A program made the translations under genes and the position numbers. Positions 9,702 to 19,446 of a stretch of DNA of 64,000 nt are shown piece after piece; the first letter of the stretch is position 1, and each line of letters opens with the position of its first letter. This DNA is from Streptomyces bathyalis (GTDB lineage: Bacteria > Actinomycetota > Actinomycetes > Streptomycetales > Streptomycetaceae): NCBI RefSeq assembly GCF_015910445.1, contig NZ_CP048882.1:2790001-2854000 (forward strand), read 5' to 3'. Below the pieces are notes generated by a model that searched no databases, was not told the origin of the DNA, and saw only the letters and a program-made list of their open reading frames with translations.

Positions 9702-10724
9702 TCAGTACTGCTCGGTCTCGACGAAGCCGGCGTCCGTGTCGTCCTCGGCGCCGAAGGCGTCCGCGGCGGCCGTCGGGTCGAATCCGGGCGGGCTGTCCTT
9801 CAGGGCGAGGCCCATTCCGGCGAGCTTCGCCTTCACCTCGTCGATCGACTTCGCGCCGAAGTTGCGGATGTCGAGCAGGTCCGCCTCGGAACGCGCCACG
9901 AGCTCACCCACGGAGTGGATGCCCTCGCGCTTGAGGCAGTTGTAGGAGCGGACCGTGAGCTCCAGCTCCTCGATCGGCAGCGCCAGATCGGCGGCGAGCG
10001 CGGCGTCCGTCGGGGACGGACCCATGTCGATGCCCTCGGCGTCGACGTTCAGCTCGCGGGCCAGGCCGAAGAGCTCGACCAGAGTCTTGCCGGCCGAGGC
10101 CATGGCGTCGCGCGGCCGCATGGCCTGCTTGGTCTCGACGTCGACGATCAGCTTGTCGAAGTCGGTGCGCTGCTCGACACGGGTCGCCTCGACCTTGTAC
10201 GTGACCTTGAGCACCGGCGAGTAGATGGAGTCGACCGGGATGCGCCCGATCTCCTGGCCCATCTGCTTGTTCTGCACGGCGGAGACGTAGCCGCGGCCGC
10301 GCTCGACCGTCAGCTCCATCTCCAGCTTGCCCTTGCCGTTGAGCGTGGCCAGGACCAGGTCGGGGTTGTGCACCTCGACACCGGCCGGCGGGGCGATGTC
10401 CGCCGCGGTGACCAGGCCGGGGCCCTGCTTGCGCAGGTACATCACGACCGGCTCGTCGTGCTCCGAGGAGACGACCAGGGACTTGATGTTGAGGATGAGG
10501 TCGGTGACGTCCTCCTTGACGCCCGGCACGGTCGTGAACTCGTGCAGAACACCGTCGATCCGGATGCTGGTGACAGCAGCGCCGGGGATCGAGGAGAGGA
10601 GCGTGCGACGCAGGGAGTTACCGAGGGTGTATCCGAAACCCGGCTCCAGCGGCTCGATAACGAACCGTGAGCGGAATTCGTCGACGACCTCTTCGGTCAG
10701 GGACGGGCGCTGAGCGATCAGCAT
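9702..10724 (-). CDS. rpoA: RNA polymerase alpha subunit
   Basis: 340 residues. The N-terminal assembly domain ([23 protein letters not shown], dimer and beta/beta' contacts) is joined by an acidic linker to the C-terminal domain ([22 protein letters not shown]), which contacts UP elements and activators. It has a short acidic end ([16 protein letters not shown]). ATG 10724 starts the conserved [12 protein letters not shown]. It lies between rpsD and rplQ as in classical alpha operons. Confidence 0.98.
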   Translation of the reverse strand: MLIAQRPSLTEEVVDEFRSRFVIEPLEPGFGYTLGNSLRRTLLSSIPGAAVTSIRIDGVLHEFTTVPGVKEDVTDLILNIKSLVVSSEHDEPVVMYLRKQGPGLVTAADIAPPAGVEVHNPDLVLATLNGKGKLEMELTVERGRGYVSAVQNKQMGQEIGRIPVDSIYSPVLKVTYKVEATRVEQRTDFDKLIVDVETKQAMRPRDAMASAGKTLVELFGLARELNVDAEGIDMGPSPTDAALAADLALPIEELELTVRSYNCLKREGIHSVGELVARSEADLLDIRNFGAKSIDEVKAKLAGMGLALKDSPPGFDPTAAADAFGAEDDTDAGFVETEQY

Positions 10725-10874
10725 GTGGTGATGCCTCCAGTCTTCGGCAACCGCTATTTGATGCCGTACTGACAGGGTACGGGCGGCACGGCACATCCGA
10801 GTGCCGTACCACCCACCCCACTTGAACAGCTGCCCCGAACAGAGTTCGGGATCAGCAGCCGGACCGCACTCGAA

Positions 10875-11501
10875 TCACTTCGAGTACAGCTCGACGATCA
10901 ACTGCTCCTGCACCTGGGTGTCGATCACCTGGCGCTCGGGCAGCGAATGGACGAGGATCCGCAACTTCGACGGGATGGACTCCAGCCAGGCCGGAACCGT
11001 CTTCTCGCCGGCCTCCGCAGCCGCCACCTGGAAAGGCGTCAGGCTACGGGAGGACTCGCGGACCTCGACGATGTCACTCACGGACACGCGGGCCGACGGG
11101 ATGTCGGTCTTGCGCCCGTTGACAGTGATGTGCCCGTGCCGGACCAGCTGACGGGCATGGTCGCGGGACTTGGCGAAGCCTGCCCGGTAGACCACGTTGT
11201 CCAGACGGGTCTCGAGGATCCGCAGCAGGTTGTCGCCGGTCTTGCCCTGCAGGCGGTTGGCCTCGTTGTAGTACCCGCGGAACTGCTTCTCCAGGACGCC
11301 GTAGATACGCGCTGCCTTCTGCTTCTCGCGCTTCTGCAGCAGGTACTCGGAGTCCTTGGTGCGCCCGCGACCGTGCTCACCCGGGGGGTAAGGACGGATC
11401 TCGATCGGGCACTTCGCGCTCTCGCACTTAGCTCCCTTGAGGAAGAGCTTCTGCTTCTCCCGACGGCAACGCTTGCAGTCGGCCCCGGTGTAACGCGCCA
11501 T
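10875..11501 (-). CDS. rpsD: 30S ribosomal protein S4, zinc-binding (C+) type
   Basis: 208 residues. S4 is a primary 16S rRNA binder. The S4 RNA-binding domain is clear (LETRLDNVVYRAGFAKSRDHARQLVRHGHITVNG), as is RPYPPGEHGRGR. The N-terminus carries four cysteines at 9, 12, 26 and 31 (CKRC and CESAKC), the zinc-ribbon form; zinc-independent S4 lacks these. It sits between rpsK and rpoA, the ancestral alpha-operon position. Confidence 0.97.
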   Translation of the reverse strand: MARYTGADCKRCRREKQKLFLKGAKCESAKCPIEIRPYPPGEHGRGRTKDSEYLLQKREKQKAARIYGVLEKQFRGYYNEANRLQGKTGDNLLRILETRLDNVVYRAGFAKSRDHARQLVRHGHITVNGRKTDIPSARVSVSDIVEVRESSRSLTPFQVAAAEAGEKTVPAWLESIPSKLRILVHSLPERQVIDTQVQEQLIVELYSK

Positions 11502-11526
11502 GTCTCAGTTCTCCTGTTTCAGCTGG

Positions 11527-11931
11527 TCAGACTCGGCGGCGCTTCGGCGGGCGGCAGCCGTTGTGCGGGGTCGGGGTGACGTCCTGGATGGAGCCGACCT
11601 CGAGGCCCGTGGCCTGGAGGGAACGGATCGCGGTCTCACGACCGGAGCCGGGGCCCTTCACGAAGACGTCGACCTTGCGCATGCCGTGCTCCTGAGCGCG
11701 GCGGGCCGCGTTCTCGGCGGCCATCTGCGCGGCGAACGGCGTCGACTTCCGGGAACCCTTGAAGCCGACGTGGCCGGCGGAGGCCCAGGAGATCACGTTG
11801 CCGGTCGGGTCGGTGATCGAAACGATGGTGTTGTTGAACGTGCTCTTGATGTGCGCGTGTCCGGCGGGGACGTTCTTCTTGTCCTTGCGGCGCACCTTCT
11901 TGGCGCCGGCCGTACGGCCCTTCGGAGGCAT
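11527..11931 (-). CDS. rpsK: 30S ribosomal protein S11
   Basis: 134 residues, full length. Platform protein of the small subunit. Conserved blocks are [45 protein letters not shown] and [18 protein letters not shown] at the C-terminus. ATG 11931 with GGAG in the preceding leader. Between rpsM and rpsD. Confidence 0.98.
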   Translation of the reverse strand: MPPKGRTAGAKKVRRKDKKNVPAGHAHIKSTFNNTIVSITDPTGNVISWASAGHVGFKGSRKSTPFAAQMAAENAARRAQEHGMRKVDVFVKGPGSGRETAIRSLQATGLEVGSIQDVTPTPHNGCRPPKRRRV

Positions 11932-11998
11932 ATGGATTTACTCCTGTGGAGGTCGTCGGTCCTGCAACACGGACCGCTTGCAGCGTGTCCGGTGCGGA

Positions 11999-12379
11999 CT
12001 ACTTCTTGCCCGGCTTCTTCTTGCCGGCGATCGCGCGACGCGGGCCCTTGCGGGTGCGGGCGTTGGTCTTGGTGCGCTGGCCGTGGACGGGGAGGCCGCG
12101 GCGGTGCCGCAGTCCCTCGTAGCAGCCGATCTCGACCTTGCGGCGGATGTCGGCCTGGATCTCACGGCGGAGGTCACCCTCGACCTGGAGATTGTTGTCC
12201 ACGTATTCGCGGATCTTGACGAGGTCCTCCTCGGCCAGATCCCGCACGCGGGTGTCGGGGTTGACGCCGGTCTCACCCAGAGTCCGCTGGGCAAGGGTTC
12301 GACCGATGCCGAAGACGTAGGTGAGGGCGACCTCGACGCGCTTCTCGCGCGGGAGGTCGACGCCTGCGAGGCGTGCCAT
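11999..12379 (-). CDS. rpsM: 30S ribosomal protein S13
   Basis: 126 residues from ATG 12379 ([20 protein letters not shown]). S13 contacts tRNA in the P site and bridges to the 50S subunit. The helix-turn-helix core ([12 protein letters not shown]) and the basic tail ([21 protein letters not shown]) are complete. A 232-bp gap separates it from rpmJ; I see no gene there, only a repeated GTGCCGTAC pair near 12436 and 12450. Confidence 0.98.
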   Translation of the reverse strand: MARLAGVDLPREKRVEVALTYVFGIGRTLAQRTLGETGVNPDTRVRDLAEEDLVKIREYVDNNLQVEGDLRREIQADIRRKVEIGCYEGLRHRRGLPVHGQRTKTNARTRKGPRRAIAGKKKPGKK

Positions 12380-12611
12380 TCCTTGGGCTCCTGATTGCTT
12401 TGCGGAGGTCTGCCGCAGCGCCGTCCCCTGCTGTGTGCCGTACGGACCGTGCCGTACACACACCCGTGAGCAGGGTCCCCGGCCTCCGACCGAGGGTGTC
12501 GTCCCCACCGACAAGAATGACCAGGCGGGGGGTCGGGCGTCTGCGTATGTACTTTTCACTTGCGTCGCGCGAAGAGTGCGATCTGTGCGAAGGTTCGCGG
12601 TCCTGTTTGCG

Positions 12612-12725
12612 TCAGCCCTGGCGCTGCTTGTGGCGCAGGTTGTCGCAGATGACCATGACCCGGCCGTGACGGCGGATCACCTTGCACTTGTCGCAGATCT
12701 TCTTGACGCTCGGCTTGACCTTCAT
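12612..12725 (-). CDS. rpmJ: 50S ribosomal protein L36, zinc type
   Basis: A 37-residue protein read from ATG 12725: [20 protein letters not shown] followed by [17 protein letters not shown]. The zinc knuckle Cys11, Cys14, Cys27, His32 is complete, so this is the zinc-dependent form. It lies 64 bp downstream of infA in the usual infA-rpmJ-rpsM order. Confidence 0.97.
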   Translation of the reverse strand: MKVKPSVKKICDKCKVIRRHGRVMVICDNLRHKQRQG

Positions 12726-12789
12726 GGATGAGGTTCTCCGGGTCAGGCCGCCGCCCCACGGACATGGGACAACGGCTCGATCTGTCGAG

Positions 12790-13011
12790 CTACTTGTAGC
12801 GGTAGACGATCCGCCCGCGGGTCAGGTCGTACGGAGAGAGCTCCACCACGACCCGGTCGTCGGGAAGGATACGGATGTAGTGCATCCGCATCTTGCCGCT
12901 GATGTGCGCGAGAACCTGGTGCCCGTTCTGAAGCTCCACCTTGAACATCGCATTCGGCAGAGATTCGACGACCGTGCCCTCGATCTCGATGGCCCCTTGT
13001 TTTTTGGCCAT
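12790..13011 (-). CDS. infA: Translation initiation factor IF-1
   Basis: 73 residues, a single S1-like OB fold that blocks the ribosomal A site during initiation. It begins [20 protein letters not shown] and ends [11 protein letters not shown]. Full length and strongly conserved. It has its own upstream region with a hairpin and a -10-like hexamer, separating it from map. Confidence 0.98.
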   Translation of the reverse strand: MAKKQGAIEIEGTVVESLPNAMFKVELQNGHQVLAHISGKMRMHYIRILPDDRVVVELSPYDLTRGRIVYRYK

Positions 13012-13052
13012 GCTCTAGCGCTTCACCTTCCGGGATCGGCTACCTGGGGTGA

Positions 13053-13093
13053 TCCCGGGCATAGAAATACCCCGGGACCGACGAGCCAGTCTA
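13053..13093 (-). promoter_or_regulatory. infA promoter/leader candidate
   Basis: On the minus strand a TAGACT hexamer (complement of 13088-13093) matches a vegetative -10, but no good -35 lies at the right spacing. Between it and infA is a hairpin: TCCCGGG (13053-13059) pairing with CCCGGGA (13071-13077), 11-nt loop. This would lie in the 5' leader of the infA-rpmJ-rpsM transcript. Confidence 0.4.
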
Positions 13094-13229
13094 CGGTACG
13101 CGTCCCGCAAAGACGAATTCGGGTAGTCTCCCCGGCTATCAAGATCGTTATGCTCGCGCGGACGAAGTCGGCACGAGCACGCCGCCTTGCGAGAGCGGCC
13201 GAACGCCGGGACTGAGCGCAGTGTGGGCG

Positions 13230-14066
13230 TCAGGCGAGCGGATCGGGTGCGGCGGTGATCCCCAGCTCGGCGAGCTTCGCCTTGCCGCCGTCCGGCGCGG
13301 TCAGCACGAGCGGCCCCTCCTCGGTGAGGGCCACCGAGTGCTCCCAGTGGCTCGACCAGGTGCCGTCGTTCGTCTTGACCGTCCAGTCGTCCGAGAGCAC
13401 GTGCGTCTTGGGGGTGCCCAGCGTCACCATCGGCTCGATGGCCAGGCACAGTCCCGGCACCAGCTTCGGCCCGCGGCCACGGCGGCGGTCGACGTAGTTC
13501 AGCAGGTGGGGGTCCATGTGCATCTGGGATCCGATGCCGTGCCCGCCGTAGTCCTCGACGATGCCGTACGAGCCGGAGGCCGGACGCGGCTGGCGCCGGA
13601 TGTAGCCCTCGATCGACCGGGAGACGTCCACGAGCCGGTTGCCCTTGCGCACGGCGGCGATGCCCGCCCACATGGACTCCTCGGTGACGCGGCTCAGCTC
13701 ATGCAGCTCGACCGGGTGCCCTTCGCCCACGAAGACGGTGATCGCGGCGTCGCCGTGCCAGCCGTCGATGATCGCGCCGGCGTCGATGGACAGGAGATCG
13801 CCGTCCTTCAGGACGGTCTGCCTGTCGGGGATGCCGTGCACGACGATCTCGTTCACGGACGTGCAGATGTTGCCGGGGAAGCCGCCGTATCCAAGGAAAT
13901 TGGGCTTGGCGCCGTGGTCGGCGAGGACCTTCGCGGCGACCTCGTCCAGGTCCTTCGTGCTGGCGCCGGGCACCGCGGCCGCACTGCAGGCCTGGTGCAT
14001 CGCCGCAACGACCAGGCCCGCCTCGCGCATCTTCGCGATCTGCTCCGGGGTCTTGATCTCCACCAT
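13230..14066 (-). CDS. map: Methionine aminopeptidase, type I
   Basis: 278 residues from ATG 14066 (MVEIKTPEQIAKMREAG). Removes the initiator Met from nascent proteins. The five metal ligands are visible: Asp95 (SIDAG), Asp106 (WHGDAA), His176 (YGGHGIG), Glu211 (AIEPM) and Glu242 (HWEHS). No zinc-finger extension. It follows adk after 180 bp, in the secY-adk-map arrangement. Confidence 0.97.
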   Translation of the reverse strand: MVEIKTPEQIAKMREAGLVVAAMHQACSAAAVPGASTKDLDEVAAKVLADHGAKPNFLGYGGFPGNICTSVNEIVVHGIPDRQTVLKDGDLLSIDAGAIIDGWHGDAAITVFVGEGHPVELHELSRVTEESMWAGIAAVRKGNRLVDVSRSIEGYIRRQPRPASGSYGIVEDYGGHGIGSQMHMDPHLLNYVDRRRGRGPKLVPGLCLAIEPMVTLGTPKTHVLSDDWTVKTNDGTWSSHWEHSVALTEEGPLVLTAPDGGKAKLAELGITAAPDPLA

Positions 14067-14245
14067 GCGGCGGTGCCTTCCTCGACGGGTACTCAAAGGG
14101 ATGACCACGGCCGGCGCACCGGGCCGTGGGTAGTGCTGCGGGAGGTCGGCACCCCCGCTTCACTCAGTGTGCCGTACAAGCCTGCGGCCGCGGACCCTGC
14201 CGGGTACCGCGACCGCATACGAAGCCCGTTCCGAACCGCTCTTCG

Positions 14246-14914
14246 TCAGTCGGCGACCGAATCCCTCGCGGTCTCGAGAGCCCGCATGGAACGCTCGGTC
14301 ACCTCACTGACCTCGCCCAGCGCCGAGATGGTGGTCACGAGGTCCTGACGCTTGTAATGGTCGATGATCGGTTCGGTCTCGCTGTGGTAGACCGCCAGCC
14401 GCTTGCGGACGGTCTCCTCACGGTCGTCGTCACGCTGGTACAGCTCGCCGCCGCACACGTCGCACACACCGTCCCGCTTCGGGGCGCTGTACTCCGCGTG
14501 GAAGACGTGGCTGCTGTCGCTCCGGCAGATGCGACGGCCCGCGATCCGCTTGACGACCTCCTCCTCGGGGACCTCCAGGTCCAGTACGGCGTCGAGCCGC
14601 TGGCCCCTCTCCTCCAGGACCCCGTCCAGCGCCTCGGCCTGCGCGATGTTGCGGGGGAAGCCGTCGAGCAGGAAGCCGTTCGCGGCGTCCGGCTCGTCCA
14701 TCCTGTCCTTCGCCATGCCGATCGTGACCTCGTCGGGCACGAGCTGACCCGCCCGCATGTACTCCTGCGCCTGCTGCCCGAGCGGAGTGCCCTGGCTGAT
14801 GTTCGCGCGGAAGATGTCACCCGTGGAGATGTGCGGAATCGACAGGTTCTTGGACAGGAGCGCGGCCTGCGTTCCCTTACCCGCGCCCGGCGGTCCGACG
14901 AGGACGATACGCAT
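14246..14914 (-). CDS. adk: Adenylate kinase
   Basis: 222 residues; interconverts ATP + AMP and 2 ADP. P-loop GPPGAGKGT at residues 7-15, AMP-binding STGDIFR, FLLDGFPRN and a long-form LID domain. The LID retains only three of the usual zinc-ligand cysteines (CRSDSSH, CDVC). The ATG at 14914 shares one base with the secY stop (TGATG), so the two are translationally coupled. Confidence 0.97.
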   Translation of the reverse strand: MRIVLVGPPGAGKGTQAALLSKNLSIPHISTGDIFRANISQGTPLGQQAQEYMRAGQLVPDEVTIGMAKDRMDEPDAANGFLLDGFPRNIAQAEALDGVLEERGQRLDAVLDLEVPEEEVVKRIAGRRICRSDSSHVFHAEYSAPKRDGVCDVCGGELYQRDDDREETVRKRLAVYHSETEPIIDHYKRQDLVTTISALGEVSEVTERSMRALETARDSVAD

Positions 14915-16227
14915 CAGCGGAGGAACCCTTCGTAATTGCGCTGCTGAAGCTGGCTCTCGATCTGCTTCACGGTCTCGAGCCCGACGCCCACGATGATCAG
15001 AATGCTCGTCCCGCCGAACGGGAAGTTCTGCTGAGCACCGAACGCGATCAGCGCGACGGTCGGCACCAGAGCGATCAACCCGAGGTACATCGCACCCGGC
15101 CATGTGATGCGGTTCAGCACATAGCTCAGGTACTCCGCAGTGGGCCGACCTGCCCGGATGCCCGGGATGAAGCCACCATACTTCTTCATGTTGTCGGCAA
15201 CTTCTTCGGGGTTGAAGGAGATCGCCACGTAGAAGAACGCGAAGAAGACGATCAGCACGAAGTACGTGACGATGTAAATCGGGTGGTCACCCTTCACGAA
15301 GTGCGCCTGGATCCACTGCGCCCAGCCGGCCTGAGAGCCGCTGAACTGAACGATGAGCGCAGGAATGTAGAGCAGCGACGACGCGAAGATGACGGGAATC
15401 ACACCGGCCTGATTGACCTTCAGCGGAATGTAGGTCGACGTACCGCCGTAACTGCGGCGCCCGATCATCCGCTTCGCGTACTGCACAGGAACGCGGCGCT
15501 GCGCCTGCTCCACCAGAACCACCAGCGCGACCATGGCGAGGCCGCTGATGATCACCGCACCGAACTCGATCCAGCCGTCTGCGAGCTTGCCCTGCTTCTT
15601 GATGGCCCACAGCGCGCCGGGGAAGCCGGCGGCGATCGAGATGAACATCAGGATGGACATGCCGTTGCCGATGCCGCGGTCGGTGATGAGCTCACCGAGC
15701 CACATGATCAGCGCGCTGCCGGCAGTCATGCAGATCACCATCGTGACGGTGGTGAAGATCGACTGGTCCGGGATGATCTGGTCACGGACCTGGCACTGCG
15801 GGAAGAGGGTGCCACTGCGGGCGGTGGCCACAAGGCCGGTCGCCTGCAGGATCGAGAGCGCGACCGTGAGATAACGCGTGTACTGCGTGATCTTGGCCTG
15901 GCCGGCCTGGCCCTCCTTCTTCAGAGCCTCGAGCCGCGGAATGACCACGACCAGCAGCTGAAGAATGATGCTCGCTGTGATGTACGGCATGATGCCGAGC
16001 GCCAAAACGGTCAACTGCAGCAGTGCGCCACCGCTGAACATATTGACCAGCCCGAAGAGGCCCTGACTCCCCTTGGCCTCGTTCATGCACTGGTTGACAT
16101 TCTCAAAGCTGACACCCGGCACCGGAACGTGCTGCCCCAACCGGAAGAGCACCACGATGCCGAGCGTGAACAACAGCTTCTTTCGCAGGTCGGGCGTCTG
16201 GAACGCCCGGGCGAACGCGGTGAGCAC
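14914..16227 (-). CDS. secY: Preprotein translocase subunit SecY
   Basis: 437 residues with about ten hydrophobic helices, the central channel of the Sec translocon. Signature blocks are FRLGQHVPVPGV, NMFSGGALLQLTVLALGIMPYITASIILQLL and the cytoplasmic loop LKKEGQAGQAKITQYTRY. It is partnered with SecE, encoded at 57001-57282. A 158-bp gap separates it from rplO. Overlaps adk by one base. Confidence 0.98.
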   Translation of the reverse strand: MLTAFARAFQTPDLRKKLLFTLGIVVLFRLGQHVPVPGVSFENVNQCMNEAKGSQGLFGLVNMFSGGALLQLTVLALGIMPYITASIILQLLVVVIPRLEALKKEGQAGQAKITQYTRYLTVALSILQATGLVATARSGTLFPQCQVRDQIIPDQSIFTTVTMVICMTAGSALIMWLGELITDRGIGNGMSILMFISIAAGFPGALWAIKKQGKLADGWIEFGAVIISGLAMVALVVLVEQAQRRVPVQYAKRMIGRRSYGGTSTYIPLKVNQAGVIPVIFASSLLYIPALIVQFSGSQAGWAQWIQAHFVKGDHPIYIVTYFVLIVFFAFFYVAISFNPEEVADNMKKYGGFIPGIRAGRPTAEYLSYVLNRITWPGAMYLGLIALVPTVALIAFGAQQNFPFGGTSILIIVGVGLETVKQIESQLQQRNYEGFLR

Positions 16228-16385
16228 GGTGCCTCCTGCGCCCCCCGCGTCTCGCGCGAGAGGTGACGGTCTTGGGGTCGACAGATACCAACAGTGCCCG
16301 CCACCTTACCGGCGACGGTGCCCGCCGTGGAACGACGGACCGGGGACGCCCCGTTGGGACGTCCCCGGCCAGTCAGTCAACGAAC

Positions 16386-16841
16386 TCAGCCGAGCTCGGT
16401 GACGGTGCCGCCGGCAGCGGTGATCTTCTCCTTGGCGGAGCCGGAGACCTTGTTGACGGTCACCGTCAGAGCCACGGAGATCTCGCCGGTGCCGAGCACC
16501 TTGACGAGCTCGTTCTTGCGAACGGCGCCCTTGGCGACCAGATCGGCCACCGTGACCTCGCCCCCCTTGGGGTACAGCTCGGCCAGCTTGTCCAGGTTCA
16601 CGACCTGGAACTGCTTGTGGGCAGGGTTACGGAAGCCCCTGAGCTTGGGCAGCCGCATGTGCAGCGGCATCTGCCCGCCCTCGAAGTTCTCCGGAACCTG
16701 GTAACGGGCCTTGGTGCCCTTGGTGCCACGTCCGGCGGTCTTGCCCTTGGACGCCTCACCACGACCCACGCGGGTCTTCGCGGTCTTGGCGCCCGGAGCC
16801 GGCCGGAGGTTGTGGACCTTCAGCGGGTTGCTCTCCGCCAT
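16386..16841 (-). CDS. rplO: 50S ribosomal protein L15
   Basis: 151 residues, late-assembly large-subunit protein. It carries the Gly/Lys-rich N-terminus ([21 protein letters not shown]), the core [21 protein letters not shown] and the C-terminal [10 protein letters not shown]. The start is 1 nt after the rpmD stop; its Shine-Dalgarno (GAGGAGG) lies inside the last rpmD codons. Confidence 0.97.
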   Translation of the reverse strand: MAESNPLKVHNLRPAPGAKTAKTRVGRGEASKGKTAGRGTKGTKARYQVPENFEGGQMPLHMRLPKLRGFRNPAHKQFQVVNLDKLAELYPKGGEVTVADLVAKGAVRKNELVKVLGTGEISVALTVTVNKVSGSAKEKITAAGGTVTELG

Positions 16842-16842
16842 C

Positions 16843-17025
16843 TCAGTCGACCTCCTCGACCGTGACGAGGTGCCGCACGGTCTGCACCATGCCGCGCACC
16901 TCAGGACGGTCCTCGCGTACGGACACGTCGCGGACCCTCTTCAGTCCGAGCGTCCGCAGGGTGTCCCGGTGGTTCTGCTTCGTACCGATGACAGAACGCG
17001 TCTGCGTGATCTTCAGGCGAGCCAT
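16843..17025 (-). CDS. rpmD: 50S ribosomal protein L30
   Basis: 60 residues: [20 protein letters not shown] through LVTVEEVD, the usual short L30 with the signature [16 protein letters not shown]. Its ATG overlaps the rpsE stop (TAATG) and it is followed at once by rplO. Confidence 0.97.
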   Translation of the reverse strand: MARLKITQTRSVIGTKQNHRDTLRTLGLKRVRDVSVREDRPEVRGMVQTVRHLVTVEEVD

Positions 17026-17627
17026 TACGCACTCACCCCGGCACGTGCCCGCAGCAGAGCGGCGGGCGCCACGTCCTCGAGCGGCAGGCCACGGCGGGCG
17101 GCGATCTCCTCGGGGCGCTGAAGGCCCTGCAGAGCCGCACGCGTGGCGTGCACGATGTTGATCGGGTTGGCGGAGCCGAGCGACTTGCTGAGCACGTCGT
17201 GGATGCCCGCGCACTCCAGCACGGCACGCACCGGGCCACCGGCGATCACACCGGTACCGGGCGAAGCCGGCTTGAGCAGCACGACACCCGCGGCTTCCTC
17301 ACCCTGGATCGGGTGGGGGATGGTGCCCTGGATGCGGGGGACCTTGAAGAAGTGCTTCTTGGCCTCCTCCACACCCTTGGCGATGGCGGCCGGCACCTCC
17401 TTGGCCTTGCCGTATCCGACACCCACGGTGCCGTCACCGTCGCCCACCACGACGAGCGCGGTGAAGCTGAAGCGACGTCCACCCTTGACTACCTTGGCCA
17501 CGCGGTTGATCGCGACAACGCGCTCAACGTACGCGGTCTTCTCGGCGGCGGCGCCGCCATCCCGGCCCTTGCGGTCCCGACGCTCGCCGCCACCGGCGCC
17601 GCCACCGCGGCGCTGGGGTCCAGCCAT
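17025..17627 (-). CDS. rpsE: 30S ribosomal protein S5
   Basis: 200 residues. A Gly/Arg-rich N-terminal extension ([19 protein letters not shown]) precedes the double-stranded-RNA-binding domain ([20 protein letters not shown]). The fidelity/spectinomycin loop and core ([29 protein letters not shown]) follow. Stop TAA is shared with the rpmD start. Confidence 0.98.
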   Translation of the reverse strand: MAGPQRRGGGAGGGERRDRKGRDGGAAAEKTAYVERVVAINRVAKVVKGGRRFSFTALVVVGDGDGTVGVGYGKAKEVPAAIAKGVEEAKKHFFKVPRIQGTIPHPIQGEEAAGVVLLKPASPGTGVIAGGPVRAVLECAGIHDVLSKSLGSANPINIVHATRAALQGLQRPEEIAARRGLPLEDVAPAALLRARAGVSA

Positions 17628-17671
17628 TGGAATTACCTCTCTCGTTTACGTCCGCTGCGCAGGAACCGCAC

Positions 17672-18055
17672 TCAGAACTTGAGCCCGGCCTCACGGGCGG
17701 CGTCAGCCAGAGCGGCAATCCGCCCTGCGTACTTGTTGCCGCCGCGGTCGAACACGACGGTCTCCACACCCGCGGCCTTCGCACGCTCGGCAACGAGTGC
17801 GCCCACCTGCTTGGCCTGCGCGCTCTTGTCGCCGTCACCACCGCGGATCGACGCGTCCAGCGACGACGCCGAGGCCACCGTGTGGCCCGCCAGGTCGTCC
17901 ACGACCTGGGCGACCATGTGGCGGTTCGAGCGCGTCACCACAAGACGGGGACGGGCGGGGGTGCCCGAGACCTTCTTGCGGATGCGGATGTGACGGCGCT
18001 TGGCGGCGGCGCGCTTGTAGGCGTCGCCCTTAGCGATCTTCACGCCGTATGCCAT
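17672..18055 (-). CDS. rplR: 50S ribosomal protein L18
   Basis: 127 residues; 5S rRNA-binding protein. It begins with a basic segment ([21 protein letters not shown]), has the [12 protein letters not shown] block and ends in [26 protein letters not shown]. Tightly linked to rplF upstream (3-nt gap). Confidence 0.97.
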   Translation of the reverse strand: MAYGVKIAKGDAYKRAAAKRRHIRIRKKVSGTPARPRLVVTRSNRHMVAQVVDDLAGHTVASASSLDASIRGGDGDKSAQAKQVGALVAERAKAAGVETVVFDRGGNKYAGRIAALADAAREAGLKF

Positions 18056-18058
18056 GGC

Positions 18059-18598
18059 TTACTTACCAGCCTTTCCGACCTTGCGGCGGATGGTCTCGCC
18101 CGCGTACTTCACGCCCTTGGCCTTGTACGGGTCCGGGCGGCGGAGCTTGCGGATGTTGGCGGCGACCTCGCCGACCTTCTGCTTGTCGATGCCCTCGACC
18201 GAGAACTTGGTCGGCGACTCGACCTTGAACGAGATGCCTTCCGGCGCCTCGACCAGGATCGGGTGGCTGTAGCCCAGCGAGAACTCCAGGTTGGAGCCCT
18301 TCGCCTGGACGCGGTAACCCACGCCGCTGATCTCGAGGTCCTTGCTGAATCCGTTGGTCACGCCAGTGATCATGTTCGCCACCAGCGTGCGGGACAGACC
18401 GTGCAGGGCCCTGTTCCGGCTCTCGTCGTTGGGACGCGAGACGACCAGCGCGCCGTCCTCGCCCTTCACGATCTCGATGGGCGCGGCAACGGTGTGCGAA
18501 AGGGAACCCTTGGGGCCCTTCACGGCGACCGCCTGGCCATCGATGGTGACGTCCACACCGGCGGGAACCTGGATGGGGAGCTTGCCGATACGCGACAT
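18059..18598 (-). CDS. rplF: 50S ribosomal protein L6
   Basis: 179 residues. Two tandem L6 folds start [15 protein letters not shown]; the rRNA-binding C-terminal signature [16 protein letters not shown] is present. It sits at the factor-binding region of the 50S. Between rpsH and rplR. Confidence 0.98.
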   Translation of the reverse strand: MSRIGKLPIQVPAGVDVTIDGQAVAVKGPKGSLSHTVAAPIEIVKGEDGALVVSRPNDESRNRALHGLSRTLVANMITGVTNGFSKDLEISGVGYRVQAKGSNLEFSLGYSHPILVEAPEGISFKVESPTKFSVEGIDKQKVGEVAANIRKLRRPDPYKAKGVKYAGETIRRKVGKAGK

Positions 18599-18621
18599 TG
18601 CTTTACCTCCGTTCCCTTCCG

Positions 18622-19020
18622 TTACCAGACGTAGGCGAGGACTTCCCCGCCCACGCCCTTCTTCTGTGCCTGCTGGCCGGTGAGCAGCCCGTGGGAGGTG
18701 GAGATGATCGCCACTCCCAGGCCACCGAGCACCTTCGGCAGGTTGGTGGACTTCGCGTAGACCCGCAGGCCCGGCTTCGAGATCCGCTTGATGCCGGCGA
18801 TCGAGCGCTCGCGGTTGGGGCCGAACTTCAGCTCGAGCACGAGGCTCTTGCCGACCTGGGCCTCCTCGGTCTTCCAGCCGGTGATGTAGCCCTCCTGCTG
18901 GAGGATCTCCGCGATGTGCGACTTGATCTTGCTGTGCGGCATCGCGACGGAGTCGTGGTACGCCGAGTTCGCGTTACGCAGACGCGTCAGCATGTCCGCG
19001 ATCGGATCGGTCATTGTCAT
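18622..19020 (-). CDS. rpsH: 30S ribosomal protein S8
   Basis: 132 residues from ATG 19020 ([20 protein letters not shown]); a second ATG two codons later is equally possible. Conserved C-terminus [19 protein letters not shown]. In enterobacteria S8 also represses the spc operon. Unlike its neighbours it is preceded by a 238-bp gap with a hairpin. Confidence 0.97.
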   Translation of the reverse strand: MTMTDPIADMLTRLRNANSAYHDSVAMPHSKIKSHIAEILQQEGYITGWKTEEAQVGKSLVLELKFGPNRERSIAGIKRISKPGLRVYAKSTNLPKVLGGLGVAIISTSHGLLTGQQAQKKGVGGEVLAYVW

Positions 19021-19148
19021 GTGATGGCCTTCGGCCTCTCTCGCCGGGGTTTCCTGTATGCGCCCTCCTTCTCCCTGTACAGGGACAGGACAGGTGGGGC
19101 GCGGGGACCTACGGCGTAGTAAGACGGTCACGGACGGCGGGCGGCCGG

Positions 19149-19171
19149 CCGCACACCTCGGCGGTGTGCGG
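19149..19171 (-). promoter_or_regulatory. Hairpin in the rpsN-rpsH gap
   Basis: CCGCACACC (19149-19157) pairs perfectly with GGTGTGCGG (19163-19171) around a 5-nt loop, in the 238-bp spacer between rpsN and rpsH. There is no gene in this spacer. The position inside the spc operon suggests an attenuator, processing site or internal promoter region rather than a full stop. Confidence 0.5.
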
Positions 19172-19258
19172 TGGACACCCGTCCGGCCTTGATGCTCTTA
19201 CCGAGAGTCCTGGCTGGCCCGTATTCGCTCGCCCTCCTCGCGAAGGGCGGGCGACGGG

Positions 19259-19444
19259 TTACCAGGAGCTCTTGGTCACGCCCGGCAGCTCGCCACGGTG
19301 CGCCATCTGGCGAAGGCACACGCGGCACAGGCCGAACTTGCGGTAGACGGAGTGCGGCCGGCCGCAGCGCTGGCAACGCGTGTACGCGCGGACAGCGAAC
19401 TTCGGCTTACGGCTCGCCTTGGAGATCAGAGCCTTCTTAGCCAT
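19259..19444 (-). CDS. rpsN: 30S ribosomal protein S14, zinc type
   Basis: 61 residues, the short S14 with a zinc ribbon: Cys24, Cys27, Cys40, Cys43 (CQRC and CRVC). It begins [20 protein letters not shown]. This is the zinc-dependent form; the longer zinc-free form lacks the ribbon. 2 nt after rplE. Confidence 0.97.
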   Translation of the reverse strand: MAKKALISKASRKPKFAVRAYTRCQRCGRPHSVYRKFGLCRVCLRQMAHRGELPGVTKSSW

Positions 19445-19446
19445 GG

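Noticed and set aside
8436..10670. Very long plus-strand open frame across truA, rplQ and rpoA
   Set aside because: Low-complexity Leu/Gly/Arg translation that is the shadow of conserved minus-strand genes; typical of high-GC DNA.
19021..19258. Missing ribosomal gene in the rpsN-rpsH gap
   Set aside because: The expected gene order is complete; no frame in the 238-bp gap matches a ribosomal protein.
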